Shown piece after piece: positions 44,469 to 52,871 of a stretch of DNA of 64,000 nucleotides (position 1 is the stretch's first letter; each line of letters opens with the position of its first letter). The stretch is from assembly GCA_963791805.1 (NCBI GenBank), contig CAWBTU010000006.1, positions 1,674,001 to 1,738,000 of the forward strand, written 5' to 3'. The DNA is from JACMJL01 sp963791805 (GTDB taxonomy: Bacteria > Bacillota > Clostridia > Clostridiales > Clostridiaceae). The notes under the pieces are model-generated. The model was not told the DNA's origin. It saw only the letters and a program-made list of their open reading frames with translations, and ran no database searches. The position numbers and the translations under genes are program-made.

Positions 44469-44864
44469 TCAAGAATTAATTATTAAAGATTTAAAAAAAT
44501 CACATTCACCTAGTTGCTTATTTTCCTTTACTGTTTTTAATAATTCTATCAATTGGTATAACTCCTTAATTTGATTTTCAACTTCAATTATCTTATTATA
44601 TATATAATTTACCAACTTATCTTGATTAGCACATTTCTCATTTCTAACCATTTTAATTAAATCCGCAATTTCTTTTAAACTAAATCCATAATTTTTCATT
44701 TGAACAATAAATTTAATTCGTAGTAAATCTTCTTCTGAGTAAATTCTATACCCACTTTCATTTCTAATTGGATTCGGTAGCAAATTTATGCTTTCATAAT
44801 ATCGCAAGGTTTCTTTCCCTATACTAAATAATTCTGCAAAATCCTTTCTTGTATATTTATCCAA
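44469..44864 (-). CDS. MerR family transcriptional regulator
   Basis: 131 aa. Helix-turn-helix plus wing: F-S-I-G-K-E-T-L-R-Y-Y-E-S-I-N-L-L-P-N-P and R-I-Y-S-E-E-D-L-L-R-I-K-F. A coiled-coil dimerisation helix follows. A cysteine pair (Cys77 near N-E-K-C and Cys123, G-E-C-D-F-F) could sense redox or metal. Same strand as, and 85 bases upstream of, the flavodoxin-like gene, so cotranscription or control of it is plausible. Confidence 0.88.
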   Translation of the reverse strand: MDKYTRKDFAELFSIGKETLRYYESINLLPNPIRNESGYRIYSEEDLLRIKFIVQMKNYGFSLKEIADLIKMVRNEKCANQDKLVNYIYNKIIEVENQIKELYQLIELLKTVKENKQLGECDFFKSLIINS

Positions 44865-44918
44865 ATTTTTCCTCCTTATCGATTACCTTAAGAAATCTAA
44901 ATATATTAAAATTGTAGT

Positions 44919-45725
44919 CTATTTCACACTTTCCATTTTTATGTTAATAAAGCTTAATAGTGCCTCTTTTTCATCTTCTGGTATCCCTTCAATAAGTCGT
45001 GCTGCTGCAATAGGTAGTTCCCATTCTTTAATCTGTTCAATCTTAACCCCTGTTATGTTTATGTAATGCTTTATATACTCTAAATATAACTTTTTTCTAA
45101 TAAAATCAAATATTTTTTTCTCCATGTATGATTTTTCTGGAACAGCAGCAAACTTAAAAATTACTGATGTTCTTGCAACATCCGCCAACGGATTGCCTTG
45201 AGTTGCTGTCATCCAGTCGATTATTATTGGTTTATCTTTTGTTAGTAGTATATTATCTGGATGAAAATCTCCATGGCACAATATACTATCATCTGGAATT
45301 TCTTCAATATATTTATATAATTTTGTCTTTATATCATCAGATAATAATTCTGTCCTTGATATGTAAAGCTTCAGTCTCGTTTTATATTTAGGTAACTCAA
45401 AATCAACCTTTTGCTGAATTGATTTATGTAGTTCTGCTAATCTTTGTGCCTCTTTCTTTACTTTCCAAGGCTTAGATGCTATTATTTTCATCATAGTTGA
45501 CCCATTAATTCGTTCATAAATAATACCACTTCTATTATCTATTTCTACAAATTCATAAACTTTAGGTGTAAATTTCATTCTTTTGCTAATTTGCAAACTA
45601 GCTTTATATTCACCTTCAATCAGTACTTTAGGGATACCTATCCTAAAAAGCTTTAAAATTCTATCTTCGCCCCATTCAAAAATTTCAGATGTTCTGCCTT
45701 GTCCAATCAATTTTCCTTTTTCCAT
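44919..45725 (-). CDS. Aminoglycoside phosphotransferase (APH) family kinase
   Basis: 268 aa. Protein-kinase-like fold: G-Q-G-R-T-S-E-I-F-E-W (nucleotide loop), the catalytic loop C-H-G-D-F-H-P-D-N-I-L and the metal motif I-I-D-W-M-T-A-T-Q-G-N-P. Such proteins phosphorylate antibiotics or small molecules such as choline or fructosamines; resistance cannot be inferred from the family alone. GGAGGAAGATAT precedes the ATG. Confidence 0.88.
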   Translation of the reverse strand: MEKGKLIGQGRTSEIFEWGEDRILKLFRIGIPKVLIEGEYKASLQISKRMKFTPKVYEFVEIDNRSGIIYERINGSTMMKIIASKPWKVKKEAQRLAELHKSIQQKVDFELPKYKTRLKLYISRTELLSDDIKTKLYKYIEEIPDDSILCHGDFHPDNILLTKDKPIIIDWMTATQGNPLADVARTSVIFKFAAVPEKSYMEKKIFDFIRKKLYLEYIKHYINITGVKIEQIKEWELPIAAARLIEGIPEDEKEALLSFINIKMESVK

Positions 45726-46059
45726 ATATCTTCCTCCTCTGATTACTATTTAATATTGCTGCAACATTATGCATTTTATTAAATATTTCTCAGTTAAATT
45801 ACATTCTTAATCTATTTAATATACAATAGCAAAACAAAATGTTAATATTTTGTTTACGTGCCCTGAGGGATTTCTAATCTCTGATGTTAACGAAAAACTA
45901 CTATTTTTTCAGATATGCACCATAGTCATTGATTTTACTAGCTTTCTCAAAAATGTGAAAGCTAAAAATGAAATTGTTTGGAATTTGTTTATGTCAATTA
46001 GAGCAATGATTATTGTTGCTACATCATTAGCTAACTTGTACAAAACAATCTTTGTTATT
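45726..46059. other. 334-base region without a convincing gene
   Basis: Open frames exist on both strands here (for example 45850-46077 plus and 45909-46103 minus), but neither has a ribosome binding site or recognisable family, and the minus one overlaps the restored end of the PhzF gene. I see no firm feature. Confidence 0.4.
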
Positions 46060-46856
46060 CTACAGTTCTTCCAATAACTTTCCTTTAAAAAATGTAACTG
46101 CATTTCCTCGTAATAATACCCTATCTACTAATAGTTCTAGATTCACATCACCACCACGTTCAGAACACTGGTAAGCTTTGAATTTATTACCACCCAATCT
46201 ATCTCTCCAGAATAGGGCTAAAACACAGTGTGCTGATCCTGTTACTGGGTCTTCTGGAACTCCAACTTCTGGTGCAAAAATCTTGATACAAAATCATACT
46301 TGTCTGAGCCTTTAGCTGTAACTATCACTCCTTGCATCTTACATTCTAATAGTTTGGAAATATCAATTTGTATACCTCTGACTTCTTCTTCGGTTCCAAC
46401 TTCAATTAAATAGTTCTCTCTTGATTTACCAATAAAAGTAGGTATTATTCCACCTAAACCTTCAATTAGTGAACTTGGCACTTGAATTACTTCTGAATAC
46501 TCTATAGATGGAAAATTCATCTCTATCAAATCATTTGCTAGATTAATAATAAGCTTTCCACTTCGAGTATTAAATATAATAGGTTTTTCTTTTCTCCAAA
46601 ATCCTTCTGTCCATAAGATATGAGCTGTTGCTAAAGTCGCATGTCCACATAAATCTATCTCAAATGTAGGAGTGAACCACCTGAGCATAAACTCATCCTT
46701 ATCCCTAACCACAAAAGCAGTCTCAGATAAGTTCATCTCTCTAGCCATATTAAGCATACTTTTTGAATCAGGGAATTCATCTAAAACGCATACACCTGCT
46801 GGATTACCCTTGAATCGTTCAGTAGTAAAAGAATCTACTTGGTAAACATCAGTCAT
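46060..46856 (-). pseudogene. PhzF family isomerase/epimerase, frameshifted
   Basis: The first frame (46856 down to 46242) has the PhzF start (Y-Q-V-D-S-F-T-T-E-R-F-K-G-N-P-A-G-V-C), the catalytic Glu in L-S-E-T-A-F and L-C-G-H-A-T-L-A-T-A-H. It then runs into an aberrant tail. Adding one base to the five-A run at 46276-46280 restores F-F-A-P-E-V-G-V-P-E-D-P-V-T-G-S-A-H and a normal C-terminus to a stop at 46060 (265 aa). The lost part holds the second half of the active site, so the product as sequenced is inactive. Confidence 0.88.
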
Positions 46857-46990
46857 AATTAACCTCCATTATTAACGAAATTCAAATGTGATAATATATG
46901 TACCTATTACGTTTTATAAGATTTTTCCGCAATATTTTATTTCTTACCATTATGAATATAGTAATAAGTTACAGTTTCATCCTTCCAAAA

Positions 46991-48022
46991 TCAAATTATT
47001 GCTAATTTTCTTGTCATTTTATTCCTACTAGCAACAACAACTCCTACAAGTGGATGTAGTTTATGTACTTCAACTGTAAAATCAAATTTTAGAAAGCAAT
47101 TCATTAGCTCTATATCACTGGAAGGGAAATCTACATCTGGCCCATAGCCTACTGAAGAAAATTCTTCTTTATAGTCATTCGGATTTTCGAAAAACATTAA
47201 GTCCCCAATAATAATACTTTGTAAGTTTTCACCACCCATACTAATCATTTTTTCTATGGCTTTTTGTTTGTATATTGTGGTTAGATGATGCAGCGCATAA
47301 TTTGAGATGATTTTTGTCACATATTTTTTTTTCAAATCTACATTCATGTTTGGTTCTTCAAATGTTCCTATATAAAATTCAATATTATTTGCTTTTTCAT
47401 TTTCAGCATTATTTTTAGCTTGTCTAATCATTCCATCACTAATATCTATCCCAATTGCTAATTTCACTTTTCTAGATAGCTCGATAATTTGCTTTCCAGT
47501 TCCACACCCTAAATCCAGCACAATATCATTTATATTGGGTTTAACCAATTCATTTATAAGTTCTGCAGTCTTAGTCCTCCAGTAATAACTATCAGTAATA
47601 TATTTATTACTTGCATCATTAAATCTCTGTTTTGCTCTTGTTTCCATATTTGTTATTTTGATAATATCAATAAGTTGCTGAACATCCAAAAGACTTTTAT
47701 TTTCTATTTGTCTTTCAGCTTTATTTAGGGCAGCAATAACTGACTCAATATGGTTCTTTTTCTCCTCTAATGCTCTTGTTTGGACATTAATTATATTTCC
47801 AATGTTTTCGCCGTTTTCATTTATAAGTTGTTTTATTTCTTCAAGGGATAACCCAATAAATTTCAGTGTAGTAATCTGTTGTAATCTGACAAGATCTTCA
47901 TCACAATAAATTCTATAACCGGCTTCTGTTTTAAAAGATGGCTGTAGCAGCTGAATCTTATCGTAATGAAGCAATGTTTTTACAGTTACTCCTGACCTTT
48001 TAGCAAACTCACCAATTTTCAA
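46991..48022 (-). CDS. MerR family regulator fused to a SAM-dependent methyltransferase (copy 1)
   Basis: 343 aa from a TTG at 48022, which gives the standard MerR opening M-K-I-G-E-F-A-K-R-S-G-V and has GGCGGTG 5 bases upstream; the longer frame begins at a GTG at 48040. The N-terminal MerR domain (1-70) with coiled coil (to about 125) is followed by a class I methyltransferase (about 145-340) with motif I V-L-D-L-G-C-G-T-G-K-Q. A dedicated MerR-type promoter with a 19-base spacer precedes it. A second copy lies at 52872. Fusion of sensor-regulator and methyltransferase suggests self-regulated modification of an effector, perhaps a drug or metal(loid). Confidence 0.9.
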   Translation of the reverse strand: MKIGEFAKRSGVTVKTLLHYDKIQLLQPSFKTEAGYRIYCDEDLVRLQQITTLKFIGLSLEEIKQLINENGENIGNIINVQTRALEEKKNHIESVIAALNKAERQIENKSLLDVQQLIDIIKITNMETRAKQRFNDASNKYITDSYYWRTKTAELINELVKPNINDIVLDLGCGTGKQIIELSRKVKLAIGIDISDGMIRQAKNNAENEKANNIEFYIGTFEEPNMNVDLKKKYVTKIISNYALHHLTTIYKQKAIEKMISMGGENLQSIIIGDLMFFENPNDYKEEFSSVGYGPDVDFPSSDIELMNCFLKFDFTVEVHKLHPLVGVVVASRNKMTRKLAII

Positions 48023-48044
48023 AATTTCACCGCCTTTCACGGTT

Positions 48045-48075
48045 ATTTTAAATCCTAACCTTGGGTTAGAGTCAA
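48045..48075 (-). promoter_or_regulatory. MerR-type promoter and operator (copy 1)
   Basis: Minus strand TTGACT (48075-48070), a 19-base spacer and TAAAAT (48050-48045). The spacer holds the perfect palindrome CTAACCCAAGGTTAG (48055-48069). An overlong 19-base spacer with a central dyad is the hallmark of promoters activated by MerR proteins. Confidence 0.85.
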
Positions 48076-48137
48076 TACTGATTTGTTATAATTAACTATT
48101 CCTATCAGCTTACCTAATTATAATCCTAATTTGATTT

Positions 48138-48500
48138 CTAATGTATTTTTGTTCCAAAAGGAATTAGACCAAGTTTGGCAAATTTAAAATGCTGAATTCC
48201 AAATGGTATCCCTATAATTGTTATACAAAAAATCGCACCTACAACTAAGTGCCCTATTGCAAACTCCCAGCCGAATAAAATAATCCATATTATATTAAAA
48301 AGTAATCCTCCAACTCCAAAATTACCCACATCTATTTCTTTTCCAAAAGGCCACAATACAAATGTGGAAATTTTGAAACACTGAACACCAAATGGTATTC
48401 CAATAATTGTTACACATAAAATTAAACCTGCCAAAAACCATAAAATGGCTGCAACTATTCCACCAAATAATAACCAAATAATATTACCTAAAAATTTCAT
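48138..48500 (-). CDS. YccF family membrane protein (DUF307)
   Basis: 120 aa with two repeats of the YccF motif, I-I-G-I-P-F-G-V-Q-C-F-K-I-S-T and I-I-G-I-P-F-G-I-Q-H-F-K-F-A-K, and L-W-P-F-G-K/L-I-P-F-G-T. About four hydrophobic segments. Function unknown. The ATG at 48500 has GGGGGCTAGACG upstream, a weak but usable site. Confidence 0.9.
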   Translation of the reverse strand: MKFLGNIIWLLFGGIVAAILWFLAGLILCVTIIGIPFGVQCFKISTFVLWPFGKEIDVGNFGVGGLLFNIIWIILFGWEFAIGHLVVGAIFCITIIGIPFGIQHFKFAKLGLIPFGTKIH

Positions 48501-48615
48501 CGTCTAGCCCCCATTCTTATTTAGCTTTTAAAAAACTTTAAATCTTATTCTTATCCCCTTACCAAGCTAAAAGCATAGCCGTCCTATATAGCTAATTTTT
48601 ATATAAATTATAAAA

Positions 48616-49143
48616 TTAGTGCCCGTAAGGTTGTTCCGAATCAACAATAGATTCTTTACTTACGACGTAGGAACCAACAAAATAATCATGGATAGCTCTT
48701 CTCTTTTCATTAAATGGCACAATTAAAACATCTACAATGAAAAACAACCCTGAAATTATGCATAAAACTTTAAAACCATAATAGGCTGTACTATTTTTTG
48801 AAATATACATATTTACTATTCCTAGAATGTTGTATACAATACCTGGTGAATATCTTAGTATTGCTTTCCAAGGAGAAAGAAACATGCCCTCTTCATTTAC
48901 AACACTTATTTTAATTATTAACTTTCCTGGAGTCCCACCACGAGTTGATATAAAATATACATAATAGATGGTATATATAATCATATCAATGGATAGCAAC
49001 CAAAATTTTCGATTTCTGATTGCGTAAATATTGATTTTGAATAATATAAATGCTAATGGAATTAGAATTACAACATCTAATAAACTAGCCAATACCCTCT
49101 TCCAAAAGCCTATATACTTGTTGTTATTAGTATTATTAGTCAA
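48616..49143 (-). CDS. RDD family membrane protein
   Basis: 175 aa from a TTG at 49143 with GGAGGTG 5 bases upstream; the longer frame to 49185 lacks a site. RDD signature: I-G-F-W-K-R-V-L-A-S-L-L-D-V-V and G-G-T-P-G-K-L-I-I-K-I. Three or more TM helices and R-A-I-H-D-Y-F-V-G-S-Y-V near the end, as usual for the family. Some RDD proteins act as Na+/H+ antiporters; function here unknown. Confidence 0.88.
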   Translation of the reverse strand: MTNNTNNNKYIGFWKRVLASLLDVVILIPLAFILFKINIYAIRNRKFWLLSIDMIIYTIYYVYFISTRGGTPGKLIIKISVVNEEGMFLSPWKAILRYSPGIVYNILGIVNMYISKNSTAYYGFKVLCIISGLFFIVDVLIVPFNEKRRAIHDYFVGSYVVSKESIVDSEQPYGH

Positions 49144-49253
49144 ATTTTCACCTCCAATAAATAAAGTTATATTTTTCCATGCCAATATCTATTTTTAACA
49201 CAAATGGAAAACAGCAACCCTTATGTGGTTGCGAAATAAAGTTGAGCTTGCTA

Positions 49254-49294
49254 ATTATTAGCCTAATTGGAAGTTCTACAGCATATCCGATTAT
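49254..49294. repeat. Short dispersed repeat, copy 1
   Basis: ATTATTAGCCTAATTGGAAG and the following 15 bases recur with three or four changes at 52762-52798. A shorter match (ATTATTAGCCTA) lies at 54557-54568. Likely remnants of a duplicated intergenic segment. Confidence 0.5.
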
Positions 49295-49399
49295 ATTAAT
49301 GACTAGAAGTTAAGTCAATCCCTATTAATTCCACTATCCTTTCATAGATATTTCATAATTTTAAAAAAGGTCGTAAAACTGACCACGCTTACTACTTTA

Positions 49400-50197
49400 C
49401 TAAGTATAAATTTTACTGATTTCTTGTATTCGATTTAGCTGTCTTTCTAAAGAAATAATAACAGTATCATAACTCTCAGTTTCTATCTCATTAAATTCCA
49501 ATGTAACTATATTAGGGTTCGTACGCTCAAGAACCCATTCCAGTAGTTTGAAATCTTCTTCTTCCATTGCTTGATGTGTATCCATTGGGAAACCATCTCC
49601 ATCATATCCAGAACCATTTATATGAATTTCTGACACCCGATTCAGTAGTAACTTTTCAAGATATTCATGAACATCAATCTCCCGATATTTTGCTGTAAGC
49701 TTTGCATGTGTTATATCAAGCAAAAGTGATACGTCATTTTCACTAAGGATTCGATTAATTTGTTCTGGCATAATATAAGGGTAAAGATCAAATGCTTTGC
49801 GATCATGTGGCGTATCGGGAGAATTTTCAAGCAATAGCGGTACTGTTAATTTATTTTTAAAAATCTGAATCTGCTTGCACATACGATCATATATATCTTC
49901 ATCATTCATCCCTGAATACATATCTAACTTCCTAATTGCAAGATGAAGACCATAATGAGGAGAATCACATTTTTCTATTATACTATTTGCAGCATTAAAA
50001 TCTATCATTTCTATATTTGTCATGCCAGTGTTCTCAAAATACCCTAGACCATGTATTAAAATCGGACGCAGAGAACGCATTGTCGAAAACTGGTCATGAA
50101 AATTCCCATATGAACCAGTTTTAATATAATCTACATTAACAGCATCTTTTTCAAGAAGATTTTTTAAGGCTTTTGACCAATTACATCCAATAAGCAT
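49400..50197 (-). CDS. DUF692-like TIM-barrel protein (MNIO-related)
   Basis: 265 aa from the ATG at 50197 (GGAGAAGTG upstream); the longer frame to 50233 is less likely. Blocks fitting the DUF692/multinuclear non-heme iron oxidase or xylose-isomerase-like barrel: I-H-G-L-G-Y-F (His), L-L-L-E-N-S-P-D-T-P-H-D (Glu, Asn), L-L-L-D-I-T-H-A-K-L-T-A (Asp, His), E-I-H-I-N-G-S-G and D-G-D-G-F-P-M-D-T-H-Q-A-M (Asp, His). MNIO enzymes modify cysteines or asparagines of RiPP precursors. No precursor or partner gene is seen nearby, so function is open. Confidence 0.7.
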   Translation of the reverse strand: MLIGCNWSKALKNLLEKDAVNVDYIKTGSYGNFHDQFSTMRSLRPILIHGLGYFENTGMTNIEMIDFNAANSIIEKCDSPHYGLHLAIRKLDMYSGMNDEDIYDRMCKQIQIFKNKLTVPLLLENSPDTPHDRKAFDLYPYIMPEQINRILSENDVSLLLDITHAKLTAKYREIDVHEYLEKLLLNRVSEIHINGSGYDGDGFPMDTHQAMEEEDFKLLEWVLERTNPNIVTLEFNEIETESYDTVIISLERQLNRIQEISKIYT

Positions 50198-50233
50198 ATT
50201 TACACTTCTCCAATAATCTTTAAATAATAACAA

Positions 50234-50572
50234 ATTATCATCCTTTATTCTACTGTGCTAAGATAGTTATCGTATGGAATAGTTAATGTTCAATATATGA
50301 ATATTCTTATTTTAAAGTTAATTTAATCCACTCGAAATTGGAATTTACTTTTCCCATTATATTTTTTCCTCCATAAATTCCAATCATCTAACTCACAATT
50401 TTCTGCCATTGTGTCATAATTATTTGTAATTATATCATGTATATCCAATAAATTCTATAACAATAGAGGATAGGCAAGTAACTTCATATCATATTTTCAC
50501 CGCATTATTCACTTTTCAAAGAACATTGTTTGTACTTCAAAATTCAATAGTTTTCAGAATTCGAATTAACTT
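50234..50572. other. Intergenic region without recognised gene
   Basis: AT-rich spacer upstream of the DUF692-like gene. I looked for a short Cys-rich RiPP precursor ORF on either strand and found none with a ribosome binding site. Confidence 0.4.
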
Positions 50573-50574
50573 AA

Positions 50575-50612
50575 TAAAAAAACACCATAAAATTGAAGAA
50601 TGTGGTGTTTTA
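50575..50612 (-). terminator. Terminator after the DUF3784-like gene
   Basis: Stem AAAACACCA/TGGTGTTTT with a loop of about 13 bases, T-rich on the minus strand. Confidence 0.7.
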
Positions 50613-50682
50613 AAAATTATTTGATTTTTAGTAGTTGTGAGTTAGCTAATTTCAAAATTAGCACCCCTAAGGTAGTTGCTAA

Positions 50683-51009
50683 TCAAAGATGAGCTTGCAA
50701 TTCGTTTTTTGCTCTATCAACCATATGCCAAATAAACAAAACAATATATCCTATCCATGCTAATACACATCCTGCTCCTGGTTTGAATATGTCAACTATG
50801 GCTCCTATTAAAAAAGGAACTGCCCATATTATCATTCTTTTTCCATAAGCTTTACACATTTTTTCTTCATCAAAACATTCTCTTTCATTTGTATTTTTAG
50901 AATTGTATCCAGTTAAGAAATTGCTGGCCTTTCCTTTAGATTTATAAAAATACCATCCCAAAATCAATAGCAATAACGCCATTCCCAAGTCAAAAATAAT
51001 AAAAAACAT
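50683..51009 (-). CDS. Small membrane protein, DUF3784-like
   Basis: 108 aa. Hydrophobic segments at about 3-20, 62-77 and 82-97. The cytoplasmic loop G-Y-N-S-K-N-T-N-E-R-E-C-F-D-E-E-K-M-C-K resembles the conserved loop of DUF3784 and SdpI-like proteins (G-Y-N-x-M-S/T-x-E-E-x-x-x-Y-D). AAAGGGAATTATAGTT precedes the ATG. Function unknown. Confidence 0.7.
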   Translation of the reverse strand: MFFIIFDLGMALLLLILGWYFYKSKGKASNFLTGYNSKNTNERECFDEEKMCKAYGKRMIIWAVPFLIGAIVDIFKPGAGCVLAWIGYIVLFIWHMVDRAKNELQAHL

Positions 51010-51107
51010 AACTATAATTCCCTTTCAAATTCATGTTTATCGGTAAGATTATATAAATAATCGTTAGGTCGTAGTTGATGAATATTTCGAACTAAACTAT
51101 CCCTAAA

Positions 51108-51416
51108 TCATCTGTTGTTTACTATTTTAGTGATAATTCCACTCTTTAAGTCTATTTCACAATGATTTATAAAACCAATGCAGAAAATTTTCTCATTATC
51201 CAATACTCTAATATCAAAATACATGTCATCATAATATTTAAACCCATTTTTATCAGAATAGGCTTTGAGTAGTTCAGATATATTCCAAAGTAATTGCCCA
51301 TTATCACCATATGTATTTATATTATTATCTGAAGAATACTTTAAATCTCTACTTGTGTTAGGAGGGGTTAATTCAACTCTATACTTCCCTATTTCAAATA
51401 TTTTTTTATCATCCAT
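51108..51416 (-). CDS. Hypothetical cytosolic protein
   Basis: 102 aa, no signal or membrane segment. I-F-E-I-G-K-Y-R-V-E-L-T-P-P at the start, then D-N-G-Q-L-L-W-N-I-S-E-L-L and a final C-E-I-D-L-K-S-G-I-I-T-K-I-V. GGGGGTATATCA precedes the ATG. The overall look, and a short free-standing position among accessory genes, resembles small immunity proteins, but no family is recognised. Confidence 0.6.
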   Translation of the reverse strand: MDDKKIFEIGKYRVELTPPNTSRDLKYSSDNNINTYGDNGQLLWNISELLKAYSDKNGFKYYDDMYFDIRVLDNEKIFCIGFINHCEIDLKSGIITKIVNNR

Positions 51417-51558
51417 TGATATACCCCCATTCTAAGTCTATATAGACAAAAAATATAAAATCCTTATTAATTCATAATAATCTACTGATTTGATATAATA
51501 AAAGAAGATTACACATTATTTAATGCTTTTCTGTAATGTTTAATATCTTTATCTTATT

Positions 51559-51806
51559 TCAATATAATACCACTTTATACCTAACAATCCTGACAGAAAA
51601 ATCAGGATAAAAGTCAGGTACTTTTGTCTTTGTGTAACTCTTCCATATTTTATATTGGCATTCCTGCTCATATTTGTTAAACTTCAATATATCTTTACAC
51701 AACTCTGAAAATCCTGGATTAAAGCAATATGAAACAAACTCTTTAAGGCTTAAAAATTTCATCATATATACCTGCAATACCCTTATAAGGCTCAACTCTC
51801 TTCATT
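51559..51806 (-). pseudogene. Possible decayed small gene (methyltransferase-like start)
   Basis: An ATG at 51806 with GGGGAT upstream reads M-K-R-V-E-P-Y-K-G-I-A-G-I-Y-D-E-I, like the start of a class I methyltransferase, but stops after 20 codons. A second frame (51795-51559, 78 aa, unrecognised, with P-D-F-Y-P-D-F-S-V-R-I) overlaps it. Either a scrambled remnant or a real 67-78 aa gene beginning at an internal ATG. Confidence 0.35.
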
Positions 51807-51952
51807 ATGGTTTATCCCCTTTAATGTTATTCTGACATAACTTACAAATGCTCATTACTCCAAATTATTTTAGTAAACAATTTTAGAAAAATACGAATTA
51901 AAACACAGTAAAATTCAGTTCTGAAATAATACAATATTCTGGTTCCTTGACT

Positions 51953-52612
51953 TTATTTTCTCTCTACAATTTCACCATTATTTTTCAAAATACTATTCTC
52001 TGGAATATAACCTCTTACAGAACTTAATGGATAAACAATACTATCTTTTCCTATTATTGTCCCTGGATTTAAAACTGAATTACATCCTACTTCCGATAAA
52101 TCGCCTACAATTGCACCATATTTCCTTAAACCAGTTTCAATAATATCTGTACCATATTTTACTTTTACTAATGTTCCATCGGACTTTAAATTAGAGGTTA
52201 TTGCACCTGCCCCCAAATGGGCTTTATACCCTAATATTGAATCACCAACATAATTGTAATGGGGAACCTGCGCTTTATTAAAGAGGATTGAATTTTTAAT
52301 TTCAGTTGAGTTCCCAATTACAACTTCATTACCAATGATAACATTGTCTCTAATGTAAGCAGAATGCCTGATTTCGCAATTGTAACCGATAATCGCTGGA
52401 CCGTTTATAAGAACACTTTTTTCGATAGTAGTGCCTTTGCCAACCCATACAAATTCTTCTATTCTTTCAAAATCGCTTGGCAGATTTTTTGCGTATTCAA
52501 AAATGAAATTCTTAATTTTTGTAAGAGCTTCCCAAGGGTACTTAACCCCTTCAAATATGGCTCTTGCATCTAATTCTTCAATGTTTAATAGATCGTTTAC
52601 AAAAATTTTCAT
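51953..52612 (-). CDS. Left-handed beta-helix hexapeptide-repeat protein (GlmU-like nucleotidyltransferase C-terminal type)
   Basis: 219 aa. After a 55-residue N-terminal cap (P-W-E-A-L-T-K-I), imperfect hexapeptide repeats run from about 56 to 205: I-E-K-S-V-L-I-N-G-P-A-I-I-G-Y-N, I-R-D-N-V-I-I-G-N-E-V-V-I-G, H-Y-N-Y-V-G-D-S-I-L-G-Y and G-A-I-T-S-N-L-K. The last two match the acetyltransferase region of GlmU-type sugar-nucleotide enzymes, but the pyrophosphorylase domain is absent. Probable acyltransferase of unknown substrate. GGAGGATTATA precedes the ATG. Confidence 0.85.
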   Translation of the reverse strand: MKIFVNDLLNIEELDARAIFEGVKYPWEALTKIKNFIFEYAKNLPSDFERIEEFVWVGKGTTIEKSVLINGPAIIGYNCEIRHSAYIRDNVIIGNEVVIGNSTEIKNSILFNKAQVPHYNYVGDSILGYKAHLGAGAITSNLKSDGTLVKVKYGTDIIETGLRKYGAIVGDLSEVGCNSVLNPGTIIGKDSIVYPLSSVRGYIPENSILKNNGEIVERK

Positions 52613-52761
52613 TATAATCCTCCTCTAATTTATTCCGTCATATTCTACAAATGTTCACTATCACTTTTTTAGTAACAGAACTAAATTCTCGCAAGCATGT
52701 CCTTTTAGATAACCACCGTATTCTCTGCAATCATAAATTAATGATGTATTTTCACCTTCCC

Positions 52762-52798
52762 ATTATTAGCCTAATTAGAAGTTCTGCAGCATATTCAA
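52762..52798. repeat. Short dispersed repeat, copy 2
   Basis: Counterpart of 49254-49294, directly downstream of the second MerR-methyltransferase gene. Confidence 0.5.
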
Positions 52799-52871
52799 TT
52801 CTATGAATGTTTGCTACCCCAAGGGTTTTTTATGAGCGAAGAGAATTTGCTCCAGTTTCGTCATACCAAAA

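Noticed and set aside
45850..46077. Plus-strand 75-aa ORF
   Set aside because: Overlaps the restored end of the PhzF gene on the other strand, lacks a ribosome binding site and has no recognised pattern.
50234..50682. RiPP precursor for the DUF692-like enzyme
   Set aside because: No short ORF with a ribosome binding site and repeated cysteines was found on either strand.
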